From Capra hircus (taxonomy: Eukaryota; Chordata; Mammalia; Artiodactyla; Bovidae): a stretch of 64,000 nt of DNA. The stretch covers positions 77,128,458 through 77,192,457 of the forward strand of contig NC_030823.1 in NCBI RefSeq assembly GCF_001704415.2, in the 5' to 3' direction. Each line of letters starts with the position of its first letter. Within the stretch, counting starts at the first letter, position 1. The notes beneath the pieces are model-generated. The model did no database searches, was not told where the DNA came from, and worked only from the letters and a program-made list of their open reading frames with translations. The position numbers and the translations under genes are program-made. Below, piece by piece: positions 21,226 to 31,340 of this stretch.

Positions 21226-22809
21226 ATGGCCTGACTTTATAATTGCAATGTTAACGGTAATCAGCTTTGTCACACCGTCACCAAGGAAGCTTCTCAGTAT
21301 CAGTGCATGGATACATACAGAAGACAGGGTTAGCAAACTGGACAGGCTTTTCCCCAGTCAGCATGAAACCGCTTGTAAATATTTTGACTTTTGCCACTTC
21401 TTTATAAACTGCCAAGAATTTACACCACAGCAGCCCCTCCCCAGCCGTCCTAGAGAAAATGATGATCTGAAGGAACAGGGATAAGGTCTGCCTGACCTGC
21501 TGATAGTCATAAAGAGAAGCACAAGCCATCTGCCTTGAGTCCTAACCAGCATTTTTCTCCTTGTGAATTCTACTATCTGGAGTATGCAAGTCCCACACAG
21601 GGCAACCGACACAGCAGGGTTGTCCTCACTGACAAAACACCCTTTGAAACAATGCTGTGTGTCTGCTGCAAGACCCGTGAGGGGGAGGGCCTGAGGAAGA
21701 AAGTCAGTCCTGAAAAAGACTTCTGCAAGGAAACTCACGTTTTGAAATTTTACCAGATCCCATGTCAAAATATCTCTGATTCCTGGTGGTTAAAAACTAC
21801 TTTGCCTAGGAATGGCATTCTGCAAAACAAGCTACTACCTTATCACATCGTTCAGACTGCTGTTCTCTACGCCCAGGAACTCCTTGAATAGAAACGCCCC
21901 GGACTTTCCCCTAAAGATCCGATTTCAACTGTATAATCTGCATTGTGTTTAGGATCTCATCTCATTGTTTAGAATCTCCTCTGGATTCCTATACCTTAAT
22001 TATAACAAATGGGCACTTTCTTTATAAGACATCTTATGCTTAAAGTTTCCTATTGGTGTGATCAATTCTTTTGCATATTTCTATAGTAATAAATGAATTT
22101 TTCTGATAGTCAAAATAAAAACAGTTTAAAACTCACTCTGCTTGTTCATTATCAGTACCTGCATTTTAGAATAACACCACATTTTCAACACTTTTACACA
22201 ATCACAAGTGATGACTCATATTAGAACAAGTAGATAAGAACTTTCCCAGCATCTCTCTCAGCAGGTAAGAGAATATCCAAGAAGAAAATACGCTTTACAA
22301 TTCTGTGCAGATATTTATATAAGCTTTTATTATCATGTCAATGTATTTCAATCCTTTTCAGCAAACTAAATAAAACTAAATTTAGATATTTGGTCTTTTT
22401 TTTTTTTCACTCCAAGCTAGTGCACATTCTTTCAAAGCTCTGTAAAGGGAGCATCCTTCATTTCCAGAAGTTTCTCATTTCTATCATTTTACTACAATCT
22501 AGTGCAGTTGAGACAGTAGTTTCTTCAAATGTGATTTTTTTCCCGTATGAATAATATCCTGAAGGGGACAAAAACAAGGCTGTAAACAGCACCACTGTCT
22601 TACATCCACTAGATGTCAGTCATGCTGTTGGCATCATTCACCTCCTTAATCCTGACTGACACAGACAGAGACTTAAATTCTAATACCAAATCCACCCCTG
22701 ATTCGGCATGAATAAACCACAGGGGCACCTAGGATGAAATAAGCCTTGTTCCTAGGAAAACTACGGTCCTGCTATCAATGGGATGCAGGCTTTTGCCAAG
22801 TGCCATGGT
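21226..22809. other. Unassigned sequence
   Basis: No recognised repeat. The 118-codon frame at 21535-21891 has no domain that I recognise. A T-run lies at about 22394-22407. It may contain an old LTR or DNA element that cannot be identified by eye. Confidence 0.4.
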
Positions 22810-22868
22810 TTGGTGCTGCAGTCTGTGGGGTCGCAAAGAGCCTGACACAACAGAGCAACTGAACTGAA
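22810..22868 (+). mobile_element. BovB 3' tip
   Basis: Only the last roughly 58 bp: 'ggtgctgcagtctgtggggt' through 'cagagcaactgaactgaa'. Confidence 0.8.
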
Positions 22869-23766
22869 TGGTGAGGTGAGGACGTCTGGGCTGGGGACAG
22901 TTGTGACGCCAATCAGGTTACAAGGAAGAGTCACGGACTAATAATTTCAGAGAAATGTTTTCAAAAACGCAAGCTTGTGGAAAGAGGGGAGCAGAACACT
23001 TTTTATATACAGAACACTCAGACTATCTCAAAGAACACTATTCTTTCTCCTTCAAAAATGCTATTTATATTGAAAAGAAAACATTCATGAGAGTACTGAC
23101 TTAAGAAGGTAGAACATCCTGGGTTGTTGCCACCGAAATCACAAATTAGTTCTATTCTTTCAGATACCCGAAGTCCTTTTCTCAGTAAAATCCTGCATGT
23201 GGTTTGCAAGAAAAGTTCTTAAGGATTCTCATGGAAAAGTACCTTATAAGGTACTCATTGTTTCTGGGAAGGCAGTCAAGGGACTGTTTACCCAACTCTC
23301 AGATGGCCCAGGCCACTTCAACACATTAATCGTCACCACCAACTGGGCCATCTCACCATAACACCAAGGATTCTACAGCATCCCTAAGTAAATGGAGGTA
23401 AAATTAAAATAAGAGCTATAAAGATCTTTGGGAAAGTCTTGATTTCATTGACAGTGAAATTAAGAAACGAAGTCATCTCAAATTTTCTTCCAGGATCTTC
23501 CATCCTGTGATGCAAACACGTTCTTTTCCTCAAGACAATCATCTTTTCTGATGCCTAGCTGTAACACGCTAGCTGTTCTTGAAGACAGAAAAATATAAAT
23601 TCCTGCTGTTAGTTACAGTGCTCACTGAGACCGCTGGTCCCTGGCTTTTGCGATGGAGAGCTTTTGGTTCTGCACCGCTCACACCTGGGGCAAGTCAAGG
23701 GTTTTCTACCCACAATTTCCTCCGTGTTGCCTCAGCTCCCTTTTCTCACCGCCTAACCCCCTTCCT
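22869..23766. other. Unassigned sequence with an 18-bp palindrome
   Basis: No gene or repeat family. A perfect palindrome lies at 23238-23255. Confidence 0.45.
23238..23255. repeat. Perfect 18-bp palindrome
   Basis: agtaccttataaggtact equals its own reverse complement. Confidence 0.85.
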
Positions 23767-23972
23767 GGGCTTTCCAGGAGGCTCAGTGGTAAAGAACCCA
23801 CCTGCCAGTGCCAGAGACACAAGAGACACGGGTTCCATCCCTGGGTCAGGAAGTTCCCCGGAAACGGCGACCCGCTCCAGTAGTCTTGCCTGGGAAATCC
23901 CCTGGACAGAGGAAACTGGCGAGCTACAGTCGATAAGTCTGTGTGCAGAGTCGGACACGGCTGAGCACACAC
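23767..23972 (+). mobile_element. Bov-tA SINE
   Basis: 'gggctttccaggaggctcag' to 'gtcggacacggctgagcac'. It contains the duplicated 'agagacacaagagacacggg' variant after the B-box region. Confidence 0.92.
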
Positions 23973-24546
23973 ACCCAAGCCCCTGCCCACACTCCCAGCA
24001 CACATGCTCCTCTCTGAAGAAGTATTAGTTTGGAGATTGCGGTGCGTCCCGTCTAAACCGTGCTGCAGATAAATGCACCATGAGGGCCTTGTGTAGTGTG
24101 CTTTCTACCTGCTGGAAGCGGCGTCCACTGCTGTCACGATCGCCAACACCTGACTTCAAAACTGAGGGCGAACCAAGCACGCCATCTGATTCTATCACAC
24201 GCGCTGGGAGGAGCAAACAGTGGGACTGGGGACTCTAAGGCAAGGTGGTCCAACACACACCCTCAGTCTGGGTATCACCGCACTTCTGGGCACACTGTTA
24301 AGGAGATCGTGTATTCACTGAGCTTTTCAACACATGTATGTCTGCCCGCTATGGCAGGGGCTGGGCTAAGCATTGGAGAGGAAGCTGTGAAATGGGCAAA
24401 TGCAGTCTGTTCTCAAAGAACTGCAAGTCTAGTAGAGAAAGAACAGTGATGAGTTAAATCCCATAAGGTTCTAATGGGAAGTGAAATCACCAGAGAGGTT
24501 ATTACCAGTTACGATACTGCACGTGGTACGTTACCAGGATAAATGT
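23973..24546. other. Unassigned sequence
   Basis: Nothing recognised. Confidence 0.45.
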
Positions 24547-24570
24547 CCCATGCCATGCCATGCCATGCCT
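24547..24570 (-). repeat. (CATGC)n SINE tail microsatellite
   Basis: About four catgc units at the 3' end (left side) of the antisense Bov-A unit that follows. Confidence 0.85.
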
Positions 24571-24669
24571 GCTGCTTAGTCACATCCAACTCTTTGCGAC
24601 CCCATGGGCTGTAGCCCGCCAGGCTCCTCTGTCCCTGGGATTCTCCAGGCAGGGATACTTGAGTGGGTT
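24571..24669 (-). mobile_element. Bov-A monomer, antisense
   Basis: 'gctgcttagtcacatccaac' to 'gatacttgagtgggttgg'. The tRNA head is missing. It abuts a sense Bov-tA, forming a head-to-head pair. Confidence 0.88.
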
Positions 24670-24846
24670 GGCTTCCCGGTGGCTCAGTGGTAGAGGATCC
24701 GCTTGCCAACGCAGGAGACACCAGAGGTTTGGGTTCAGTCTCTGGGTCTGGAAGATCCTCTGGAGGAGGAAAGGGCAATCCACTCCAGTATCCTGGCCTG
24801 GAGGGTCCCGTGGACAGAGAAATGCCACAGAGGGCTGCACGGAATA
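24670..24846 (+). mobile_element. Bov-tA SINE, 3'-truncated
   Basis: 'cttcccggtggctcagtggt' to 'gccacagagggctgca'. It lacks the last roughly 30 bp of the Bov-A unit. Confidence 0.9.
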
Positions 24847-25794
24847 GGAACACACGCTCCCCCAGGTAGCATCCTGAACTGCATGATGACTCTAGTGTCG
24901 ATTCCAGAGCCACAGTGCAAGGAGCCCGGGTGCGTGAACCTGGCACTTGTAGGGCATTGTTGCTTCAGTTACTTCTGAATTCTGGGGACCTGTATGAACC
25001 TCAGAAGTAAACTGCTAAGGAGACAGACTCTAGCCCACTGCTTTCATTATTAATTTAAAATTTTATTTCCTCCAAACCCTTACCAAAGGATGTTACCAAC
25101 TGCCAGAGAGAAGGAGAGCCGAGATTAAAAAAACCATCCCCTTTTCCTTTAGTTAGACTCCCTAGAAGAGACTTTAAGGAGAAAACCCTGCAAGACCTCA
25201 AAAGCAATCCAGCTGTCACTTTGCACAACTTACAGGGCAGCAAGTAGCTAATAGACTGTCAGAAGCGAGAGGTTTATTAAAGCAAGCAATTAGCCCTTTA
25301 CTTTAAAGGGATGTGAAGTCAAGCACGCGAAGTGATTTAAGCCTTTTGAAAGGAAGGACGGAGCATTCAGGGCTGTAGGGATAAAGGCACAAAGATTTAA
25401 TGAGCATCTGTCTAGCGTCTTCCACTTGGTAAGTGGCTCCCACTTATTTTATTAGCTTCTCACAGTCACCCTGTTAAACAGCAGGGCAGATACACATCTT
25501 TCTGTGATCCCTGAAGGTGGGTCATTTAAGTCACAGTGAAACGCACACTCCATGAGTTTACATAAACACACAGCAACATGATAGGCACTGATGGAGCCAC
25601 CAACCAGCCACCCCACACAGCTCAGAGGCCTGAAGGATATCAGCAAGAATGGGAAGGTGCAGAACCTGGGGCAAGTATGACCCTCAGGAGGCAGATTGAG
25701 GAGGCTTTAGAGAAACACAAGCCATGTCTCACCCAGGTTCAAATGACTTGGCTAAGACTGGACCCAGCCCACAGACACAGAAAACAAATGTATG
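24847..25794. other. Unassigned repeat-poor sequence
   Basis: Repeat-free by eye. A block at 25240-25345 with 'caagcaattagccctttact' looks compositionally like conserved noncoding DNA, but this is impression only. Confidence 0.4.
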
Positions 25795-25858
25795 GCTCCC
25801 AAAGGGGAAAGGGAGAAGGGGTAAATCCGGACTTTGGGGTTAACATATGCACACTATT

Positions 25859-25870
25859 ATATATAAAACA
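25859..25870. repeat. Target-site duplication, left copy
   Basis: atatataaaaca, identical to 25980-25991, flanking the Bov-A monomer. Confidence 0.8.
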
Positions 25871-25979
25871 CGGAGAAGGAAATGGCAACCCACTCCAGGA
25901 TTCTTGCCTGGAGAATCCCATGGACAGAGAAGCCTGGCGGGCTGCAGTCTATGGGGTCGCAAGAGTCGGACACACGCAC
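25871..25979 (+). mobile_element. Bov-A monomer with 12-bp TSD in L1
   Basis: 'cggagaaggaaatggcaacc' to 'gtcggacacacgcac'. It is 5'-truncated, without a tRNA head. The exact 12-bp duplication of L1 sequence on both sides shows an authentic target-primed insertion. Confidence 0.92.
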
Positions 25980-26099
25980 ATATATAAAACAGTCAACAAA
26001 GACCTACTGCACAGCATTGGGAATTATATTCAATACTTAGTAAGAATCTATGAGGGAAGCGAATCTGAACTGTGTGTGTGTATGTTTATATATATATCT

Positions 26100-26312
26100 G
26101 GGCTTCCCAGGTGGCGCTAGTGGTAAAGAACTCACCTCCCAAAGCAGGAGACACAAGAGATGCAGGTTTGATCCCTGGGTCGAGATCTCCTGGAGATCGG
26201 CACGGCAACCCACTGCAGTGTTCTTACCTGGCATTCCCATAGATGGAGGGAGGAGCCTGGTGCGCTACAGTCTAGGGAGTTGCAAAAGACTTGAGCACAA
26301 CTTAGAAACTAA
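26100..26312 (+). mobile_element. Bov-tA SINE in L1
   Basis: 'gggcttcccaggtggcgcta' to 'gcacaacttagaaactaaac'. The flanks are AT repeats, so a TSD cannot be told from background. Confidence 0.92.
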
Positions 26313-26351
26313 ACAATATATGTACAACTGAATCACTGCTGCACACCTGGA

Positions 26352-26618
26352 GCTGCTGCCACTGCCGCTAAGTCGCTTCAGTCGTGTCCGACTCTGTGCG
26401 ACCCCATAGACGGCAGCCCGCCAGGCTCCCCCGTCCCTGGGATTCTCCAGGCAAGAACACTGCAGTGGGTTGCCATTTCCTTCTCCAGTGCGTGAAAGTG
26501 AAAAGTGAAAGTGAAATCGCTCAGTCGTGCCCGGCTCTTAGGGACCCCATGGACTGCAGCCCACCAGGCTCCGCCGTCCATGGGATTTTCCAGGCAAGAG
26601 CACTGGAGTGGGGTGCCC
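26352..26618 (-). mobile_element. Bov-A2 dimeric SINE in L1, antisense
   Basis: Two Bov-A units are joined by the typical 'gtgaaagtgaaaagtgaaag' linker (about 26491-26515). Possible diverged TSD: cctggagct (left) and cccggaact (right). Confidence 0.92.
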
Positions 26619-26741
26619 GGAACTAACACATTGCAAATCAACTGTGCTCCAGATAAAAGGAAGAATTAGGCCCAGCCCTCAGTCTTTCCAGTATACCCTA
26701 CTTTCTCTTAAACAGGTTTAAAGCAGGGAAAGAAGTCAGGG

Positions 26742-26956
26742 CGCTGGCATTTGTCGAACAACAGGCCGGCTGTGTGCGAGGAGTGTTCTAGGTGCTGATA
26801 CCAGACCTTATTTCCTTCCCACCGCAAACCTGTAAGACACTGTAATGGCCTTAGTTTTGGAGATGAAGAAAACGAGTCTCAGAATTTAAGTGGCTCACCC
26901 ACTCATCTGACCATGGGAACATAGGAAGCCTGGATTTGAATTCAGGTCTGTTTTTG
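26742..26956 (+). mobile_element. MIR SINE
   Basis: 'gagtgttctaggtgctgata', 'aagacactgtaatggcctta', 'gagatgaagaaaacgagtct' and 'ggatttgaattcaggtctg' follow MIR order. An L1 has inserted at its end. Confidence 0.75.
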
Positions 26957-26968
26957 AAAGTTTGTGAT
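26957..26968. repeat. Target-site duplication, left copy (L1)
   Basis: aaagtttgtgat, identical to 27580-27591. The leading As of the right copy could be part of the L1 A-tail. Confidence 0.75.
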
Positions 26969-27023
26969 ATTTACTGGGACGTAAATCGGTGCAGCCACTG
27001 TGGAAAACAATATGGCGGTTTCT

Positions 27024-27043
27024 CAAACAACAACAACAACAAC
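27024..27043 (+). repeat. (CAA)n tract
   Basis: About six CAA units within the L1. Confidence 0.85.
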
Positions 27044-27184
27044 ATGATTCAGCGATTTTCTCCTGGGTGTGTATCCAAAAAAACCCGCCCACGAACATGA
27101 AAAGATATAAGCACCCCAGTGTTCACAGCAGCACCAGTCACAACGGCCAAGACATGAAGTGACCCAAGTGGGTAATGAAGACGT

Positions 27185-27196
27185 GGGGGGGGGGGG
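27185..27196 (+). repeat. G12 homopolymer
   Basis: Twelve consecutive G residues, seen directly. The length should be treated with care in any assembly. Confidence 0.85.
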
Positions 27197-27590
27197 TGTA
27201 CATATCTATACACACACGGTGGGACAGCACTCTGCCAAAAAGAGAATAAAATGTGACCATCTGCAGCAACATGGATGGACTTGGAGGTATTATGGTAAGT
27301 GAAATAAGCCAGACAGAAAAACAAATACTGTATGATATCATGTATATGTGGAATCTAAAAACTAGTGAATATAACGAAAAGAAGCAGACTCACAGAGAAG
27401 AAACTAGTGGTTACCCGTGGGGAGGGGCAATATAAAGGTGAGGGGAGTGAGAGGTGCAGGCTTTTGGGTGTCAGACAGGCTCAAGGATGGATTGTACAAC
27501 ATGGGGAATATAGGCAATATTTTGTAATAACTGAAACTGGAGTGTAACCTCTAAGAATAATATAAAAAAGAAAAAGAAAAAAGTTTGTGA

Positions 27591-27617
27591 TTTTTTAAAA
27601 ACTATGTTTTTAAAAAA
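27591..27617. repeat. AT-rich 12-bp inverted repeat
   Basis: ttttttaaaaac, loop tat, gtttttaaaaaa. The arms are perfectly complementary but of low complexity. Confidence 0.7.
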
Positions 27618-27777
27618 CATTGTTGTTGCTGCTTATTGTTTGGTTGCTAAGTTGTGTCCGACTTCAGCCCCATGGACTGCCAGGCTCATCTGTCCATGGG
27701 GTTCCCCAGGCGTTACCATTTCTTGCTCCAGGGGATCTTCCTCACCCAGGGATGCAACCCGAGTCTCCTGCATGGGA
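27618..27777 (-). mobile_element. Bov-tA SINE, antisense, partial
   Basis: 'gtttggttgctaagttgtgt' to 'cccgagtctcctgcatggg'. The distal tRNA head is missing. Confidence 0.87.
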
Positions 27778-29540
27778 TTTCTTGATTGTACTATGTTTAT
27801 TTCTTGTGTTGACCCATAGCACCTCTCTTTGCATGTTAAGAAGTGGAGCATACATTTTCAGGGCTAGAACCATGTCTGCTAGTCCTTGAAATACTTGGTA
27901 TTTCTGAAATAACTGCTTTCGGCCATGTTATCCAAAGGGACGTTGAAGAAAACATTAAAACACTTAATTCAAAAAGCAAAACAAGACACAAGCAAGCCTG
28001 GACACAAGATATTACATAACAGAATTAAATAGATAGTTGAATAAATGGTTCAATATGAGACTGAATTATCAATTTGGATAACCTCAACCTTTTATCACCA
28101 AAACAAATGCATACTTTTGAGAGATTAGGCAATTATTTTGGTATGAGCTTAATCACATCACTTAATTTGATTAATATTCCAGGCAAATATGAAATCACAT
28201 TGATGATATTAGAAAAATTTGCATTTACCATAGGGCTATCCACAAAATATTTTTGGCAATATACACTGCTATAGCAAAGATATTTGAATATTCATTTTTC
28301 ATATAAAAAAGTTTTCAGTGCCCTACAGGAAAAAACACTCCTAAAATCATTTATCTTAAAAAGTGAGAAATTGTGTTATGAAGCAAGTATTTTACTCTTT
28401 ATCCCAATTTACCCTCTACTGTCTTAAAGGGAACTCTTTGGATGCCAGTCATATCCCGCATGAAAGACTACCAGTTTGCTCTTAGAAAAAGTATAAACTG
28501 AGCCCATCCAAACTCCAAAAACACTTCACCCAAGAGCGAACAACCTGAAGCTTGTTCTCCATCGGGAAAACTGTCCATCTATATCGTTCCCATGTCCTCA
28601 GTACTGTGACCTTACCCCAGCTGGTGAGCCTGCCCCGCAATCCGTTTCAACTCCACCGCAGAAATAGAACGCACACATACTGTAGCTGTAATTCAATTAA
28701 TCTCCTCCTTGGGTTTCCTCTGCTCCGCGCCAGGGTCATTTGTGAGGCCATCACTCACGCCAGACTGTTGCACCTGTGCCGCTATGGAACTAGCCCCTTC
28801 CTCCCTCCCCCCGCCCATCCGCCCAGGCACGGTGCCCTAATCACCTTGTTCCCAGGCACAAAAGCTTTCCTCTGCAAGCGCAGAATGCTAGAATTCCCCC
28901 AAGCACTGGCAAGGAAATATTCAAATGTAATCAGAGGATCTTCCTTTGTTTTATTTATTTTTTTCCTGGGGAAATTCACCTCTCGAAGGTATTCGGTGTA
29001 TTCTCTTGCTCTTCCGTGAAGCCACATTGTTGCACAGTGGCGGAGTGGTCACAGCCTGCGAAACTAAACATTTTCTTCTCTTTTCGGGACGGATGTGGAT
29101 GATACGTGCCTGGGCCCCTCGAGCGTCTCTAATTGAATCCCTTGCTTCATTTAAACTGCTTAAACTTGGCTGTGAGAAGCGTGTGCCCAGCAGTCCCTTC
29201 CTCCCCGACTAGACCGGACGTGGAGCCCCTGACGGCCGCCCTCTCATCTGTGGTTCCCTCACCCCGACCAGCTGCAGAAACCCGGCTCAGCTCTCCCCAG
29301 ACCTCTCCAGGCTTCGGTCCTTCCAACTCCATGGAGTTTCTAGCAGAAGAGCCAAATTGTGTCCTATGCGTCTACATTCATACGGTTGGAAGTCAAATTG
29401 GCCTTCCATCTCTGCTGTCGCTTTGGAGCTGTGTGAGCTTAGACAACTCACTAGACACCTCTGAGTTTCAGGTTATTTACAAAGTGGGAGGGGGATAACA
29501 GCACTGTACAGGGTTGCTGTGGGCATTGAACAGGGTAATG
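27778..29540. other. Unassigned repeat-free stretch with CpG-rich patch
   Basis: No repeats that I recognise over about 1.7 kb, which is unusual here. The first half is AT-rich. From about 28640 GC and CpG rise, peaking at 29041-29340. The 155-codon frame at 28552-29019 and the 121-codon frame at 29133-29498 show no known domain. Confidence 0.5.
29041..29340. promoter_or_regulatory. CpG-island-like segment (candidate)
   Basis: By hand count it has about 57% G+C and 16 CpG in 300 bp, roughly 0.7 of expectation, against a CpG-poor surround. No repeat family is recognised in it. Whether it is a promoter or another unmethylated element is not shown by sequence. Confidence 0.4.
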
Positions 29541-29734
29541 CAGGGGTTCCCAACCTGTTTAGCACCAGGGACCAGCTTCATGCAAGGCAGTTTTTCCAGG
29601 ACCAGGTTGGGGCGTGGAGAGGATGGTTTGGAGATGTTTCAAGCTCATTACACTTATGGTGTGATCTCTAACCTAATGCCACTGCTGATCTAACGGGAGT
29701 TACCGGTCCGCGGCCTGGAGGCTGGGGACCCCTG
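29541..29734. mobile_element. Non-autonomous hAT-like DNA element with TIRs
   Basis: The left terminal inverted repeat is caggggttcccaacctg (29541-29557). The right end (29718-29734) is its complement with 3 mismatches in 17. The flanking 8-mers gggtaatg (29533-29540) and ggacaatg (29735-29742) agree at 6 of 8 positions, as expected of a decayed 8-bp hAT duplication. The interior has 'caccagggaccagcttcatg' and 'ttaccggtccgcggcctgg', known from a widespread mammalian element that I cannot name with certainty. Confidence 0.7.
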
Positions 29735-29889
29735 GGACAATGGATATAAGGCCTCTAACATAATACCTGGCCCACGCTCTGCACGCAAAGGATATGGTGG
29801 CCCTCCTTCCCACATCCCTGAATGATTACCGAGTATCCCAAATTATAATCAGAGCAAGCAAAGATGCAGACAGATCTAACTCCATCACT

Positions 29890-29899
29890 ATCAAGACAA
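29890..29899. repeat. Target-site duplication, left copy
   Basis: atcaagacaa, identical to 30101-30110. Confidence 0.8.
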
Positions 29900-30100
29900 G
29901 AGGCTCCCCTGGTAGCTCAGATGGTAAAGCATCCGCCCACAATGCAGGAGACCTGGGTTCAATCCCTGGGTTGGGAAGATCCCCTGGAGAAGGAACCTGC
30001 TCCAGTATCCTTGCCTGGAAAATTCCATGAACAAAGGAGCCTGGAGGGCTATCGTCCATGGGGTGGCAAAGAGTCGGACACGACCGAGTGACTAACACAC
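29900..30100 (+). mobile_element. Bov-tA SINE with 10-bp TSD
   Basis: Full-length: 'ggctcccctggtagctcaga' to 'cacgaccgagtgactaacac', bounded by an exact 10-bp duplication. Low divergence suggests a relatively recent insertion. Confidence 0.95.
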
Positions 30101-30307
30101 ATCAAGACAACAAGAAGCAGACAGACCTACAGGCTTGTGGGAGTCCAAGCTCCCAGGGCCTGAGTCCTCAGACTTCAGCCAGAGCTTCCCCCGCGAGGGG
30201 AGCTGGGAAAACACGGGCCACAGCTCCCTCCTCCTCGGAGCTGCAGGTTGAGAAGGCCCGGGCCGGCCCTTGGTCATCTGCCTTCACAAGATGCTCCTGG
30301 TGCCCTT

Positions 30308-30503
30308 GGCTTCCCAGGTGGCTCAGATGGTAAAGAATCTGTCTGCCAATGCAGGAGATGTGGGTTCAATCCCTTTGTCGGGAAGATGCCCTGGAGGAGG
30401 CCTTGGCAACCCACTCCAGTATTCCTGCCATGGACAGAGGAACCTGGCAGGCTACAGTCCACGGGGTCACAAAAAGCTGGATACGACTGAGCCTGCAAAC
30501 ACC
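30308..30503 (+). mobile_element. Bov-tA SINE
   Basis: 'ggcttcccaggtggctcaga' to 'gctggatacgactgagcctg'. Possible TSD: gatgctcctg (30290-30299) and gatgctcttg (30516-30525), but 8 bp separate the left copy from the SINE head. Confidence 0.92.
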
Positions 30504-30900
30504 CTGCGCACCCCTGATGCTCTTGCTAGTGGCGTAGGGGCCATTTTTGAGGACCACCACTTTACAGGACGTGACAGTGAGCAGTCTGGGGGAACCTACT
30601 GACGTGACAGGAGGAACAAAAGTCTCAAGTTGAAAAAAGTCCAAGTTTTGGAGTTCTGAGACAGTGTCACCAAAGGCAACCCCTTGCTTCATGGCAGAGC
30701 CCGGGTCACCAAGCTGGAGCTCCCCGAGTAAATCGCACTCTCCCAGCCCCAGTGAGAGATGCTCAAGTTACTTGCTTTTCTTCTCTTTTCAGGGGGTAGA
30801 GGGTTTCAGATGAACACTGCTTATTTCCTCTTCCCTGCGTAATTTGGCCAGTAGGATTGAGGTTAACGCTTTAATTCCGCAAGTAAAGTATCCTACTTTT
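30504..30900. other. Unassigned sequence
   Basis: No repeat or exon recognised upstream of the LTR. Confidence 0.4.
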
Positions 30901-31212
30901 TGAGACAGGCTAGGAGCTGGGACCTGCGACCCTTTGCACACTGCTTGCACCTGGACACACCTCTCCTCCAGCAACAAGATACAAAGAAACGACATGGGAC
31001 TAAAAATACTGCGCGCATGTGCAGCTGGGGGAAATTCTGGACCAAAAGATACAGAGACAAAACAAACCCCAACTGCCACTTCTGGAGAGTCTGGGGCAAA
31101 AACAGGCAACTGCGCATGCCCCCTGCACTCAACACCACTGGCTGGGGGGAGGGGGGAACCACTCAAACCACCCTGTGACTGGACCTCTGGACACCCCCGC
31201 CAACCAGCACCC

Positions 31213-31220
31213 CATATAAG
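31213..31220 (+). promoter_or_regulatory. LTR TATA box
   Basis: catataag, about 115-120 bp upstream of the ataaag signal, which is normal LTR spacing. Confidence 0.55.
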
Positions 31221-31334
31221 AAAGGAGATCTCCCCGCTCCCCACCCAGGGAGAGAGCAAGCAAGGGAACCTGTTGTTTGTTCTTGCCCGCCCCACCCCCC
31301 GATCCCACTCCACGCCGCTGCAGCAGGGGCTCCC

Positions 31335-31340
31335 ATAAAG
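31335..31340 (+). promoter_or_regulatory. LTR polyadenylation signal variant
   Basis: ataaag in a 'cccataaagcattgcctg' context near the R/U5 boundary. One base off the canonical hexamer. Confidence 0.5.

Larger units (their letters stand above)
25795..26665 (+). mobile_element. L1 3' end, split by three SINEs
   Basis: L1 3' UTR blocks are at 25795-25870 ('ggggttaacatatgcacact'), 25980-26099 ('caaagacctactgcacagca'), 26313-26351 ('atgtacaactgaatcactgc') and 26619-26665 ('aactaacacattgcaaatca'). Joined in order they give one continuous L1 terminus, so all three SINEs are younger than the L1. Confidence 0.88.
26969..27579 (+). mobile_element. L1 3' end, 5'-truncated, with TSD
   Basis: From 'ggtgcagccactgtggaaaa' through 'gcaacatggatggacttgga' to an A-rich tail (27562-27579). 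The element contains a (CAA)n tract at about 27024-27043 and a run of 12 G at 27185-27196. The 12-bp duplication defines both ends. Confidence 0.88.

Noticed and set aside
21535..21891. 118-codon open frame on the + strand
   Set aside because: No known domain, no paralogue recognised and no regulatory context.
28552..29019. 155-codon open frame on the + strand
   Set aside because: Lies in a C-rich segment where stops are rarer. The protein is low in recognisable motifs and an overlapping antisense frame exists. No start-site or splice support.
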